A stretch of 64,000 nt of DNA. Source: Anaerolineae bacterium (GTDB lineage: Bacteria; Chloroflexota; Anaerolineae; Promineifilales; Promineifilaceae). Under the pieces are notes generated by a model. It was given only the letters and a program-made list of their open reading frames with translations, was not told the DNA's origin and did no database searches. Positions within the stretch are counted from its first letter, which is position 1. Each line of letters starts with the position of its first letter. Positions 11,141-20,310 of this stretch are shown here, piece by piece. The DNA lies in NCBI GenBank assembly GCA_020848035.1, contig JADLAX010000068.1:1-64000 (forward strand), given 5' to 3'. Position numbers and translations under genes: made by a program.

Positions 11141-12267
11141 TGAACCAGTACCTGGAACCAGTGCTCGACTATGTGCGGGAACGGTGGATTCTCGTCCTGG
11201 CGGTGCTGCTCACGGTGCTGCTGCTGGTGGGCTACGTCCTGTTTACGCTGAACGCGCTGCTGCCCCGCTGGCGGCTGCGCACCGACCTGGTGGGCCAGGC
11301 GGCGACGGCCGAAGCGGTATACAACAACCGCACCCAGGCGGAGCAAGGCACTACGGGGCAGCTCGCCCAACAAATTGCGGCGGCCGAAGCCGAGTTTGAC
11401 CAGAAAACCAATCTTTTCCTCACCGAACAGCAGGCGGCGCAGTTTTTGGCTGGCCTGTACGACAGCGCGGCCAGCACCGGCGTTTCAATTGTCGTGTTGC
11501 AGGCGATGCCTCGGCCGCAGGCCCTGCCCGGCGACGGCCAGAAGTCCGTTTTTGACGTGCGCCAGTTTCACCTGGTGGTGGAAGGGTCGATGGCTCAGCT
11601 GACCAGTTTTGCCAGCCGCATTGAGGTGACGGCCGTTCCCGGCATCGTCTTACAAAATTTGCTCCTCAGCCCAGGCGAGGTAGACCTGCCCGATGTACTT
11701 TCGCTTGATTTGCTGCTGGTTACCTCCCCCTACGCAGCGGACGAGCCTGTCGCTAACCTGCCGCCCAGCACCCCGGTCCCGCCGCCAGTTACCGCCACCC
11801 CGCTGCCGACGCCAAATACGGCCGTGCCGCCCACCCCGGACACCGCCGCTCTGCTGGCCCAGCTCGACCAGGCGTGGCAGCAGCAAAATTGGCCAGAGGT
11901 CATCAACCTGATTAACGGCACGCTGCAAGAAGATCCGACCAATGCGGCGATGGTGGAAAAACTGTATGCCGCTTACGTTAATTACGGCTACCAGCTGGCT
12001 GGCAGCGGCAACCCCTCGGCGGCAATGATACAGTTTGAGACGGCCGTTGGCCTCATTCCTGGCCGTGGTGAAGCGGAACTGGCGCTGCAATCCCTGCGGC
12101 CACCCACGGCCACCGCCACCGCCGAAGTGACCCTTTACACCGTGCAGCGCGGCGATACGCTCTACTCCATCGCCCGGCGCTATGGTTCCACGGTAGACGC
12201 GGTGAAAGCGGCCAATGGCCTGACCAGCAACAACATCAACCCCGGTCAGCAGCTTATTATTCCCTAA
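11140..12267 (+). CDS. PilO-like membrane protein with C-terminal LysM domain
   Basis: Single N-terminal TM followed by coiled/PilO-like region; C-terminal '[43 protein letters not shown]' is a LysM. Confidence 0.7.
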   Translation: MNQYLEPVLDYVRERWILVLAVLLTVLLLVGYVLFTLNALLPRWRLRTDLVGQAATAEAVYNNRTQAEQGTTGQLAQQIAAAEAEFDQKTNLFLTEQQAAQFLAGLYDSAASTGVSIVVLQAMPRPQALPGDGQKSVFDVRQFHLVVEGSMAQLTSFASRIEVTAVPGIVLQNLLLSPGEVDLPDVLSLDLLLVTSPYAADEPVANLPPSTPVPPPVTATPLPTPNTAVPPTPDTAALLAQLDQAWQQQNWPEVINLINGTLQEDPTNAAMVEKLYAAYVNYGYQLAGSGNPSAAMIQFETAVGLIPGRGEAELALQSLRPPTATATAEVTLYTVQRGDTLYSIARRYGSTVDAVKAANGLTSNNINPGQQLIIP

Positions 12268-12325
12268 AAACGGTTGAAAATTCTGTCGCTTGGCCCAGTT
12301 TCAGCCACGGCACTGTCGCCGACGG

Positions 12326-12880
12326 CTAATCTTCAGCGGATTGCAACTGGTTGATGACACGCCCGGGGCTGGTGAAGGAGATGCCCTGGGTGGAGTCGGC
12401 ATGAATCATGATGGCTTCGACAACTGGCTCATAGACGGGCTGTTCTGCCCCCCACTCGACGATGAAGTTGGCTCCCAGCCCTTCACTTGCGGCCGTGGTC
12501 GCTTCTACGTAGAAATCGGCCGTGGCCAGCGGTGCCAGCTGTAAGGGGTTGTCCAGATACTCGCGCACCAGGCTGCCCTGGGCGTCGTAGTAGCGGATCG
12601 AGGTGAGAAAAATGGGTTGATCGGTATCGGTGTTGTGGATGCTCAGCGTGACGGTCAGGTCCAGCGTTTGGCCGCGCGGCGAGGAGTAGATTTTGGTGTA
12701 GGCGGGGACGTAAATGGTTTGCCCGACGGCGATATCCAGGTCTTGAATCGGGGGGGCGGGCTGCGGCGTGGGCTGGTTGACTGGGGGCGAGGTACAGGCC
12801 ACGGCAAACCCAACAAGGAGAATCAATAAAAACAGGTTGAACTTCTTTTTCAGGTTCCTCAAGGTCATAATTTGTCCCAA
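12326..12880 (-). CDS. DUF3124-like lipoprotein
   Basis: Lipobox-like LVGFAVACTS; 'GQTIYVPAYTKIYSS..LDLTVTLSIHNTD..FLTSIRYYDAQGSLVREYLDNPLQLAPLATADFYVE'. Confidence 0.75.
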   Translation of the reverse strand: MGQIMTLRNLKKKFNLFLLILLVGFAVACTSPPVNQPTPQPAPPIQDLDIAVGQTIYVPAYTKIYSSPRGQTLDLTVTLSIHNTDTDQPIFLTSIRYYDAQGSLVREYLDNPLQLAPLATADFYVEATTAASEGLGANFIVEWGAEQPVYEPVVEAIMIHADSTQGISFTSPGRVINQLQSAED

Positions 12881-13047
12881 AGTATCTCTGGTTGAGAGTA
12901 TCCTTCAGACCCTTAAATCGGGCAAACTGGCCCACCCTGTCGAAGGTTTTCAGATGTTATCCCGAATGGACGCAATGACGCCGCTTTTTTATCGGCGTTC
13001 AGTTGCGTTTTCCGTCTCGCCATTCAAAACCAGAGGGTTACTTGAGG

Positions 13048-13659
13048 CTACTGCAACAGGGGCAAGACGATGTCCTCCAACTCTCGTTCGCTGATTTCGC
13101 CGGTTTGTACGTGCTGGATGACACCGTCGCGGTCGATGATGAAGGTGGTGGGGAAGCTGCGCGTGCTGTACTGGCTGGCCACCCGGCCTTGCAAATCCAG
13201 CAGCACGGGGAAGCTGAAGTTGTTGGCCTGGATAAACGGCCGTACCGTCGCCGCATCCTCTTGGGCATTGATGGCCAGAACAACCAGCCCCTCAGCCTGG
13301 TGTGCTTCGTAAAAGCGGTTGATGCCCGGCATTTCAGCGCGGCAGGGCGGGCACCAGGTGGCCCAGAAGTTCATGATGATCACCTCGCCTTCATAGTCAG
13401 CCAGGGCAATTTGTGAGCCGTCCAGCGACCCCAGGCTGAAGTCGGTGACGGTGCCGCCTTTTTGGGCCAGGGCGGGGGCACCGTAGCTGTTGCTGGTGGA
13501 GGCGGGTTCGGCCGTTTTCAGGCTCATCCAGATGAGGGTGCCCAGCCCGCCCAGAATCAAAACCAGGGCAGCGGCCAGCAGGATGTTGTTTTGCCGGGCC
13601 TTTTTTTGCCGCCGGGCGTCGCGACGGCCGTGTGATAATTTGTGGTGTGCATTGGACAT
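13048..13659 (-). CDS. TlpA-like thioredoxin-family protein (membrane-anchored)
   Basis: WATWCPPCRAEMP motif, N-terminal TM; start trimmed to MSNAHHKLSH. Confidence 0.88.
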   Translation of the reverse strand: MSNAHHKLSHGRRDARRQKKARQNNILLAAALVLILGGLGTLIWMSLKTAEPASTSNSYGAPALAQKGGTVTDFSLGSLDGSQIALADYEGEVIIMNFWATWCPPCRAEMPGINRFYEAHQAEGLVVLAINAQEDAATVRPFIQANNFSFPVLLDLQGRVASQYSTRSFPTTFIIDRDGVIQHVQTGEISERELEDIVLPLLQ

Positions 13660-13740
13660 ATCGTTACTCCAGTTACCGGGTGCAGCTTTCAATTTTATTA
13701 GATGCAGCGGGCTGGTAGAAGTAACATTTGTCCGTAAAAA

Positions 13741-14062
13741 AACCTGACAGGTCTACGACCCAACCTTGCGATTAAGGCATCTTGCATCACAAAACGCCTT
13801 GACGGCAAAGGATCTGAATGGACCTGTCAGGTTTGGCCTTATTCGTCTGGAATAAACCTGATAGGTCCACGACCCAACCTTGCGATTAAGGCATCTTGCA
13901 TCGCAAAACGCCTTGACGGCAAAGGATCTGAATGCACCTGTCAGGTTTGGCCTTATTCGTCTGGAATAAACCTGGCAGGTCTACGACCCAACCTTGCGAT
14001 TAAGGCATTTTGCATCGCAAAACGCCTTGACGGCAAAGGATCTGAATGGACCTGTCAGGTTT
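13741..14062. repeat. Three tandem 114-bp imperfect repeats, each bounded by inverted AACCTGACAGGT / ACCTGTCAGGTT
   Basis: Copies begin at 13741, 13855 and 13969; near-identical CGACCCAACCTTGCGATTAAGGCAT..GCAAAACGCCTTGACGGCAAAGGATCTGAATG. Confidence 0.95.
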
Positions 14063-14070
14063 AGGGTTTG

Positions 14071-15441
14071 CTAGATCATGGCCATCCTGGCGGAGAAGTG
14101 GCGCAGGACGGGTGGGGCATCGACGATGCGCACGCCGCGAATGTCGTTTTTAATGCTGTTGACATAAAGCAGCACTTCGGCCAGGTAATCGACGTGGCTT
14201 TGCGTGTAAACCCGGCGCGGAAAGGCCAGGCGCACCAGCTCCATCGCCGCCGGTTTTTCGCTGCCGTCCGGCTGGTGGCCAAACATCATCGAGCCAATTT
14301 CCACCGAGCGAATGCCGCCTTCCAGGTACAGCGCCAGCGACAGCGCCCAGGCGGGATACTCGCTTTGGGGAATGTGGGGCAGCATTGTTTTGGCGTCAAT
14401 GTAAATGGCGTGGCCGCCCGGTGGCTGCACGATGGGAATGCCGTTGGCGGTAAGAATGTCGCCCAGGTAGGCCACGGAGCGGATGCGGTATTGCAAATAA
14501 TCCTCGTGCAGCACCTCCTCCAGGCCGACGGCCAGCGCTTCCAGATCATACCCGGCCAGGCCGCCGTAGGTGGGGAAGCCTTCGGTGAGGATGAGCAGAT
14601 TTTTGCACTTTTGTGCCAGTTCGTCGTCGTTCAGGGCCAGGAAGCCGCCGATGTTGGCCATGCCATCTTTCTTGGCGCTCATCGTGGCCCCATCGACGTA
14701 GCTAAACATCTCCTGGGCAATTTCCAGCGGCGTTTTATCGGCGTAGCCCTCTTCGCGGGTTTTGATGAACCAGGCGTTCTCGGCAAAGCGGCAGCAGTCG
14801 AGGAAAAGGGGAACGTTGTGGCGATGGCAAATTGCGCTGGCGGCGCGGATGTTGGCCATGCTCACGGGCTGCCCGCCGCCGGAGTTGTTGGTGACGGTGA
14901 TCATGGCCAGCGGCACTTTGCCGGGATTGTCTACGAGTGTTTGCTCCAGTTTGTCCAGGTCGATGTTGCCTTTGAAGGGCAAAATGACAGCGGGATCGTG
15001 CGCTGCGGCGATGGGAATGTCGTAGGCCACGGCCCCCCGGTATTCGGTGTTGGCCCGGGTGGTGTCGAAGTGGGTGTTGTTGGGCACGATGTCGCCCGGC
15101 TTGAGGACGGAGCCAAACAGGATGCGCTCGGCGGCGCGGCCCTGGTGGGTGGGGATGACGTGTTTGAGGTTGGTGATGTTGCGTACGGCCGTTTCAAACT
15201 TGTAAAACGACTTGGCCCCGGCGTACGACTCGTCGCCCAGCATCATGCCCGCCCATTGGCCCGAGGACATCGCCCCGGTGCCGGAATCGGTGAGCAGGTC
15301 GATGAGGACGTCTTCGGCCTTGAGCAGGAACAGGTTGTAGTGGGCTTCGGCCAGCAGCCGCTCGCGCTCGGCGCGGGTGGTCTGGCGAATCGGCTCCACC
15401 ATTTTGATGCGAAACGGTTCGATGATGGTTTTGAACTGCAT
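14071..15441 (-). CDS. tnaA: Tryptophanase (tryptophan indole-lyase)
   Basis: EPFRIKMVEPIRQTTR, DLLTDSGTGAMS, IPTHQGRAAE, YVDGATMSAKKDGMANIGGFL, EGFPTYGGLAGYDLEALAVGL, AIYIDAKTMLPHIP; closer to TnaA than to tyrosine phenol-lyase from remembered sequences. Confidence 0.85.
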   Translation of the reverse strand: MQFKTIIEPFRIKMVEPIRQTTRAERERLLAEAHYNLFLLKAEDVLIDLLTDSGTGAMSSGQWAGMMLGDESYAGAKSFYKFETAVRNITNLKHVIPTHQGRAAERILFGSVLKPGDIVPNNTHFDTTRANTEYRGAVAYDIPIAAAHDPAVILPFKGNIDLDKLEQTLVDNPGKVPLAMITVTNNSGGGQPVSMANIRAASAICHRHNVPLFLDCCRFAENAWFIKTREEGYADKTPLEIAQEMFSYVDGATMSAKKDGMANIGGFLALNDDELAQKCKNLLILTEGFPTYGGLAGYDLEALAVGLEEVLHEDYLQYRIRSVAYLGDILTANGIPIVQPPGGHAIYIDAKTMLPHIPQSEYPAWALSLALYLEGGIRSVEIGSMMFGHQPDGSEKPAAMELVRLAFPRRVYTQSHVDYLAEVLLYVNSIKNDIRGVRIVDAPPVLRHFSARMAMI

Positions 15442-15480
15442 GAAGTGCCTCCAAAAAAAGTGGGGTGTGTGGGAAATTTA

Positions 15481-15563
15481 CCCCCACCCTGGCCCTCCCC
15501 CTGCCAGGGGGAGGGAATTTCGGCTCCCTCTCCCTGGGAGGGAGAGGGTTGGGGTGAGGGTGG
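15481..15563. repeat. Intergenic palindromic repeat (CCCCACCCTGGCCCTCCCCC..CTCTCCCTGGGAGGGAGAGGG..GGGTGAGGG)
   Basis: Two nested stem-loops seen directly in the sequence. Confidence 0.75.
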
Positions 15564-15566
15564 TTT

Positions 15567-16586
15567 CTAAAGTTTGCTGCGCGGGTACGGCCGTTCCGGT
15601 ACATCTTCCAGCAGCCCGCCGTGGCCCAGGCCGATGATGTCCGCCTGGGTCAGCCGGTCGCCAACGAGCAGGCGGGGCAGCACCTCATCGACGATGTTGC
15701 GCTTGGGGCTGCGCACGCAGCCGGGTGCACCGAGGATGGGCAGGTTGCCCAGGTAGGCCAGCATCAGCAGATTGCCCGGATCGACCGGTGCGCCAAAACA
15801 GGTCAATTCGCCGCCTGCCTGGGCCACGGCGCGCGGGGCAATGTCGCGGTGGTCCATGATGGCCGTTTCTCCGGCCAGGATGATGAGGTCGGCTCCGGCG
15901 GCAGCTTGCTGTTGGAGGGTGGCGGCCATGGCGTCTTCATCGTGGACATCGTCCAGCGGCAGGTAGGTGATGCTCTCCAGCCGGGAGCCGAGCAGCTCCA
16001 GCCGATTGCGCAGCGGCGGATCGAAGCTGCGCTGGACGCGCTCGGCGGCACTGGGCGAGCCGCTAAGAATGACGGCGACGCGGCGGGCGGGCAGCGGATC
16101 GAGCCAGATGAGTGGGCCGGATTGGGTGAGCTGTTCGATGGTGGTGACGGCCGTTTCCGGCACGGCATAGGGAATAATTTTGACGGTGCCCACCATTTTG
16201 CCCTGGGGAACGGCCGTGTGGTGGGGCAGGGTGGCCAGGGTGATGCCCAGCTGGCTGTTCAGCTGGTGCAGCCGGGCGGCATCGACGCGCAGCACGCCCA
16301 GGGCATCGGCCTTGAGGTTAACGCGCCCGGTGGCGGCGCGGCTGGTGTAGAGGTGCGGCCCCATCACCGCGTCGGCGATGCGGCGGGCGGCGCTGTCCTC
16401 GTCCACATCGCCCGCTTCGAGTTGGGCCACGTAGACCACGCTGCGGCCGGTGCGGCGCAGGGCGGGCAGGTCGTCTGGGGTGATGGTGTGGCCCTTACGG
16501 AAGAGGCGACGGCCGTTTGGCCCGGCGATGTTGTGGCCCAGGATTTTGCCCGGGGAGTGGTCAATGGGAATGGGTCCAAATTTCAT
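15567..16586 (-). CDS. Molybdopterin-binding protein (MoeA/MogA-like fold)
   Basis: ILGHNIAG..LRKGHTIT..LPALRRTGRSVVYVAQLEAGDVDEDSAARRIA; C-terminal 'GADLIILAGETAIMDHRDIAPRAVAQAGGELTCFGAPVDPGNLLMLAYLGNLPILGAPGCVRSPKRN'. Confidence 0.75.
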   Translation of the reverse strand: MKFGPIPIDHSPGKILGHNIAGPNGRRLFRKGHTITPDDLPALRRTGRSVVYVAQLEAGDVDEDSAARRIADAVMGPHLYTSRAATGRVNLKADALGVLRVDAARLHQLNSQLGITLATLPHHTAVPQGKMVGTVKIIPYAVPETAVTTIEQLTQSGPLIWLDPLPARRVAVILSGSPSAAERVQRSFDPPLRNRLELLGSRLESITYLPLDDVHDEDAMAATLQQQAAAGADLIILAGETAIMDHRDIAPRAVAQAGGELTCFGAPVDPGNLLMLAYLGNLPILGAPGCVRSPKRNIVDEVLPRLLVGDRLTQADIIGLGHGGLLEDVPERPYPRSKL

Positions 16587-16751
16587 AAGGTTAGAACCTT
16601 GGTGTAGAGGTGACTGTCACCCAGGGTATTTTAACAGCTTCTGGGAAACGGAGGAAACGGCCGTTTCCTTCCCATCAATTGACGATTTGCCCATCCCCCA
16701 TTAGACTAGCGCCACCAACAACCCATCACGCGAGAAAAAGGAAGAGACCCC

Positions 16752-17426
16752 ATGGAAATTAGTGGTGAATACATATTTGACGCCCCGCAAGACCTGGTTT
16801 GGGAGGCGCTGCAAGACCCGGAGGTGCTGTCGAATGCTATGCCCGGCGGCGAAGGCTTTGCCGAGGTGGGCGACAATGAGTTTGAAGGCAACCTGAAGAT
16901 TAAGGTAGGCCCGGTGCAGGGGGTGTTTAAGGGCAACATTAAGCTGGTGGACGTGGTGCCGCCAGACAGCTACCGGATGGAGGTAGACGGCAAGGGTGCG
17001 CCTGGTTTTGTGAAGGCGGTGGGTGGCTTAAAGCTGACCCCGCAGGGCGACAAAACCCACATGGCCTATGAAGGGTCGGCGCAGGTGGGCGGCCGTATTG
17101 CCAGCGTGGGGCAGCGGCTGATGGACACCTCGGCCAAGTCGATTATCCGGCAGAGTTTGGAGGGGCTGAACGACTATTTGAAGGTGCAGGTGGCACAGCG
17201 GGCGGCCACGACAGCGGTAAAAGAGGTGGTTGAAGGCGAGGTTGTTGTGGCAGAAACGGCCGTACCCATTCCCACCCCCGTCCCCACCTACAAACCCCCG
17301 TCACAAACCCAGGTAGCCATGAACGTGGCCAAAGATGTGGCCAATGACATCATCCCCGCCAAATATTGGCCCTACCTTATTGGGCTGGTGGTGGTGCTCA
17401 TCATCTTGCTGATTGTTATTTTTTAG
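16752..17426 (+). CDS. CoxG-like SRPBCC protein with C-terminal membrane anchor
   Basis: MEISGEYIFDAPQDLVWEALQDPEVLSNAMPGGE; KIKVGPVQGVFKG; RIASVGQRLMD.SAKSIIRQSLEGL; C-terminal TM. Confidence 0.82.
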   Translation: MEISGEYIFDAPQDLVWEALQDPEVLSNAMPGGEGFAEVGDNEFEGNLKIKVGPVQGVFKGNIKLVDVVPPDSYRMEVDGKGAPGFVKAVGGLKLTPQGDKTHMAYEGSAQVGGRIASVGQRLMDTSAKSIIRQSLEGLNDYLKVQVAQRAATTAVKEVVEGEVVVAETAVPIPTPVPTYKPPSQTQVAMNVAKDVANDIIPAKYWPYLIGLVVVLIILLIVIF

Positions 17427-17518
17427 CTGGTTACCCGACCTTCATTGAAGTTGAAGAAAGAGGTGACGCAGATTTTTCACACATGGCGTAAAGCACTATC
17501 AAAAGGAGAAAAACCAAG

Positions 17519-18340
17519 GTGGACGTCAAAAAAGTGGAAGCAGGTGGGCAGCAAATTGCCTATTACGAAAGCAGCGGCTCAGGCCCGGCCGTTGTGCTGG
17601 TTCATGGCAATTCGGCCTCTAGCCAGACGTTTAAGGCGCAGGTGATGGGTGATTTTGGGCAGAAATACCGGGTGGTGGCGCTGGATTTACCCGGTCATGG
17701 CGAATCGGACCGGGCGGCCGAGCCGGGCAAAACATACCACATGCCGGGGTATGCGGCCGTTGTGGCTGAGGTGGCCCAAAAATTGGGTGTGACCGATGGC
17801 GTGTTTGTCGGCTGGAGCCTGGGTGGGCATATCGTGCTGGAAGCCCACAATTTGCTGCCGGATGCGGCTGGATTTGTCATTTTTGGCACGCCGCCGCTCG
17901 CCTTCCCACCGGACATGGCCAATGCGTTCCTGCCGAACCCGGCGATGGGCGCGGCCTTTGCCCAGGATTTGACGCCAGAGCAGATGGCGGGGTTTGCCGC
18001 TGCCTGTCTGGCTCCAGACAGTCCGCTGGATCTGGCTCCTTTTGTGGCCGACATTGCCCGCACCGATGGCCGGGCACGGGCCACGATGGCCGCCAGCATC
18101 GCCCCGGATGGCTACCAGGATGAGGTGGAGATTGTGCGCAATTTGCAACGGCCGTTAGCTATTCTCCACGGTGAACACGAGCAGCTGGTGAATGCCGACT
18201 ACATCAGTGGGCTGGAGATGCCTACGCTGTGGCGCGGCGCAGTGCAGATTGTTCCGGGCGCGGGCCACACGCCGCAAACCGAGACGCCAGAAGCGTTTAG
18301 CGCCCTGCTCAGCGCTTTTGTCGACGAGGTGACCGGGTAA
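17519..18340 (+). CDS. Alpha/beta hydrolase
   Basis: VVLVHGNSASSQTF, VALDLPGHGESDRA, FVGWSLGGHIVLE nucleophile elbow; GTG start. Confidence 0.88.
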   Translation: MDVKKVEAGGQQIAYYESSGSGPAVVLVHGNSASSQTFKAQVMGDFGQKYRVVALDLPGHGESDRAAEPGKTYHMPGYAAVVAEVAQKLGVTDGVFVGWSLGGHIVLEAHNLLPDAAGFVIFGTPPLAFPPDMANAFLPNPAMGAAFAQDLTPEQMAGFAAACLAPDSPLDLAPFVADIARTDGRARATMAASIAPDGYQDEVEIVRNLQRPLAILHGEHEQLVNADYISGLEMPTLWRGAVQIVPGAGHTPQTETPEAFSALLSAFVDEVTG

Positions 18341-18369
18341 AATCGCTTAACTGCTCTCCTGAATAAGCC

Positions 18370-18408
18370 AAAAGAGGCTGCGGACGAACCAAGTCCGCAG
18401 CCTCTTTT
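18370..18408. terminator. Stem-loop terminator AAAAGAGGCTGCGGAC..GTCCGCAGCCTCTTTT
   Basis: 16-bp perfect arms, T-rich tail, between convergent genes. Confidence 0.85.
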
Positions 18409-18420
18409 GTTGTCTGGTTA

Positions 18421-18456
18421 GAGTGGCCCAATCTTCAAGATTGGGCCACTCTTTTT
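18421..18456. terminator. Second stem-loop GAGTGGCCCAATCTT-C-AAGATTGGGCCACTC + TTTTT
   Basis: 15-bp perfect arms with 1-nt centre, T tract, end of convergent lipoprotein gene. Confidence 0.75.
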
Positions 18457-18964
18457 AGTTGTTGTCGCGGGTGGCGTCCAGCGTCAGCACCAGCAGGTTG
18501 TCGGTGACGGTAACGCCGGTTAAGGTGACGTTGGGCATCCGCTGGGCGGCCCGGCCGCTGATGCGCTCGGCCAGATTGTTGTTGAACTGGGCGATGCGCT
18601 CGTCAGACACATCCACGCCTTCGATGTTGATGTCGGTGGCTTGCAGCACCAGGTGTTCGTCCTGCACAGAGGCGGTGAGGGTGATACGGCCGTTTACCTG
18701 CCCACCCCCATCCCGCCGCTCGTGTGTGCCCGTCACTTCAATTTGTCCATTTTGCAAATCCACCACCGGATCGCGCAGCAGCGGATTGGCGCTGGCGGTC
18801 AGCGCCTCAGCCACCAGCTGAGCCACGTCGTCTTCATTCAGCTCGACGGTGACGTTGAACACATCACTGCCGCGCTCGCGCACAACAGATACCCGGCCTG
18901 CGCCGCAAGCCGCCAAAAGTAAACTTCCCAGTACCAGTAACAAGCTAATTTTTACGTGTCGCAT
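18455..18964 (-). CDS. Putative lipoprotein
   Basis: MRHVKISLLLVLGSLLLAACGAG lipobox signal peptide; no family recognised. Confidence 0.65.
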   Translation of the reverse strand: MRHVKISLLLVLGSLLLAACGAGRVSVVRERGSDVFNVTVELNEDDVAQLVAEALTASANPLLRDPVVDLQNGQIEVTGTHERRDGGGQVNGRITLTASVQDEHLVLQATDINIEGVDVSDERIAQFNNNLAERISGRAAQRMPNVTLTGVTVTDNLLVLTLDATRDNN

Positions 18965-19128
18965 TTGTCTCTCCTGATTGAGTAGACCGCACAAAATGGC
19001 GCTTTTTTCTTCCAAAATCTTTGTGCGGTTTACTTAACGGTAAAAAAATTGGTTGCAGGGTAACGGCCGTTACCCTGCTTAGAATGCCCGCCAATTGTTA
19101 TTGATTTATCCGATACCTGTAAACCTTT

Positions 19129-19327
19129 TGTAAATTCGTAACCGTTTAGTTCTCTGTAGTGCATGGGCCGCGCCTCGGCGCTTCGCGCCTGGCGCGGCCA
19201 AAGATCGAGGGTTTTTTCACTTTTGAGGGTCATTTTGACCCTCAAAAGTGAAAAAACCCAAATTTCTTCCCCGCACGGGGCGCGAAGCGCCCTCGTGCGG
19301 GATACCAACTGAACGGTTACGTAAATT
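19129..19327. repeat. Nested large inverted repeat (about 200 bp) with a 24-bp perfect central stem
   Basis: Outer arms GTAAATTCGTAACCGTTTAGTT / AACTGAACGGTTACGTAAATT; middle GGCGCTTCGCGCC / GGCGCGAAGCGCC; centre 19209-19232 / 19236-19259. Confidence 0.9.
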
Positions 19328-19495
19328 CTGCCACTTTATTGCCAAAGTGAATGTCACGCATAAGTTTTAGCTTTCATATCTTTATATTCTCAACATATTT
19401 TTGCTTATGATGATTGGTAATGAAGCAAATGCACCGCACAAGGTGCATTCACACTTAACAAAACAAATTAGAAACTGTATCGGAGGATACTGATC

Positions 19496-20215
19496 ATGTT
19501 AGCAAATACAAATTCACAAACCACAGGCAAACGCCTGATGAACCGGAAATCGCTTTTAGGTTTGGGCCTGGCCCTGTTTTTTATCGTTGGACTGGTGGTG
19601 TGGGTACAGCCAGCGTCTGCCCAAACAACCTCTAGCGGTCTCACCACCGCCGATGTCGATTCGCTGCTGTACATGCGCGAGGAAGAAAAGCTGGCCCATG
19701 ATGTGTACGTGACGCTGTACAACTTGTGGGGCGCGCCGCTGTTTAACAACATTGCCGCCAGCGAGCAGAACCACACTGAGATGGTGCTGGCGCTGCTAAA
19801 CCAGTACGGTCTGGCCGACCCGGCAGCGGGCAACGGGGTAGGGGAGTTTACCAATTCAGAGCTGCAGGCGCTGTATGATGACCTGGTGAGCCAGGGCAGC
19901 CAATCATACGAAGCGGCTTTGTTGGTGGGTGGCCTCATCGAAGAAGTAGACATTGCCGATTTGCGCGCCGAGCTGGAAACCACCAACGTGGCCGCCATTC
20001 AACAGGTGTACCAGAGCTTGCTCAGCGCGTCGGGCAACCATCTGAACGGGTTTGCCAACGCTTATGAAAACGCGACGGGCAATGCCTACACCGCGCAGTG
20101 GCTTAGTGATGCCGATGTGGCCGCCATTTTGAGCGGCGGCAACAGCTCAGGCAACGGCAACAGTCGGGGCGCTCGTGGTGGCGGCCGCCAGGGCAATGGC
20201 GGTGGCCGACGCTAG
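19496..20215 (+). CDS. DUF2202 (ferritin-like) secreted protein
   Basis: Signal peptide; LLYMREEEKLAHDVYVTLYNLWGAPLFNNIAASEQNHTEMV..; Gly/Arg-rich C-terminus. Confidence 0.85.
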   Translation: MLANTNSQTTGKRLMNRKSLLGLGLALFFIVGLVVWVQPASAQTTSSGLTTADVDSLLYMREEEKLAHDVYVTLYNLWGAPLFNNIAASEQNHTEMVLALLNQYGLADPAAGNGVGEFTNSELQALYDDLVSQGSQSYEAALLVGGLIEEVDIADLRAELETTNVAAIQQVYQSLLSASGNHLNGFANAYENATGNAYTAQWLSDADVAAILSGGNSSGNGNSRGARGGGRQGNGGGRR

Positions 20216-20252
20216 ACCGAAAGTTCGTAAACCTGGTGTAAATTGTTGATCA

Positions 20253-20290
20253 AAAAAAGCGGTGTCTGCTGGGCAGGCACCGCTTTTTTG
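20253..20290. terminator. Stem-loop AAAAAAGCGGTG..CACCGCTTTTTT
   Basis: Perfect inverted repeat followed by T tract. Confidence 0.85.
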
Positions 20291-20310
20291 CATCAGGCGT
20301 GAACATTATT

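Noticed and set aside
13741-14062. CRISPR array
   Set aside because: The whole 114-bp unit repeats, with no unique spacers and only three copies.
14068-15570. 500-aa plus-strand ORF
   Set aside because: Shadow ORF of tryptophanase on the minus strand; His/Gly/Val-rich translation without domains.
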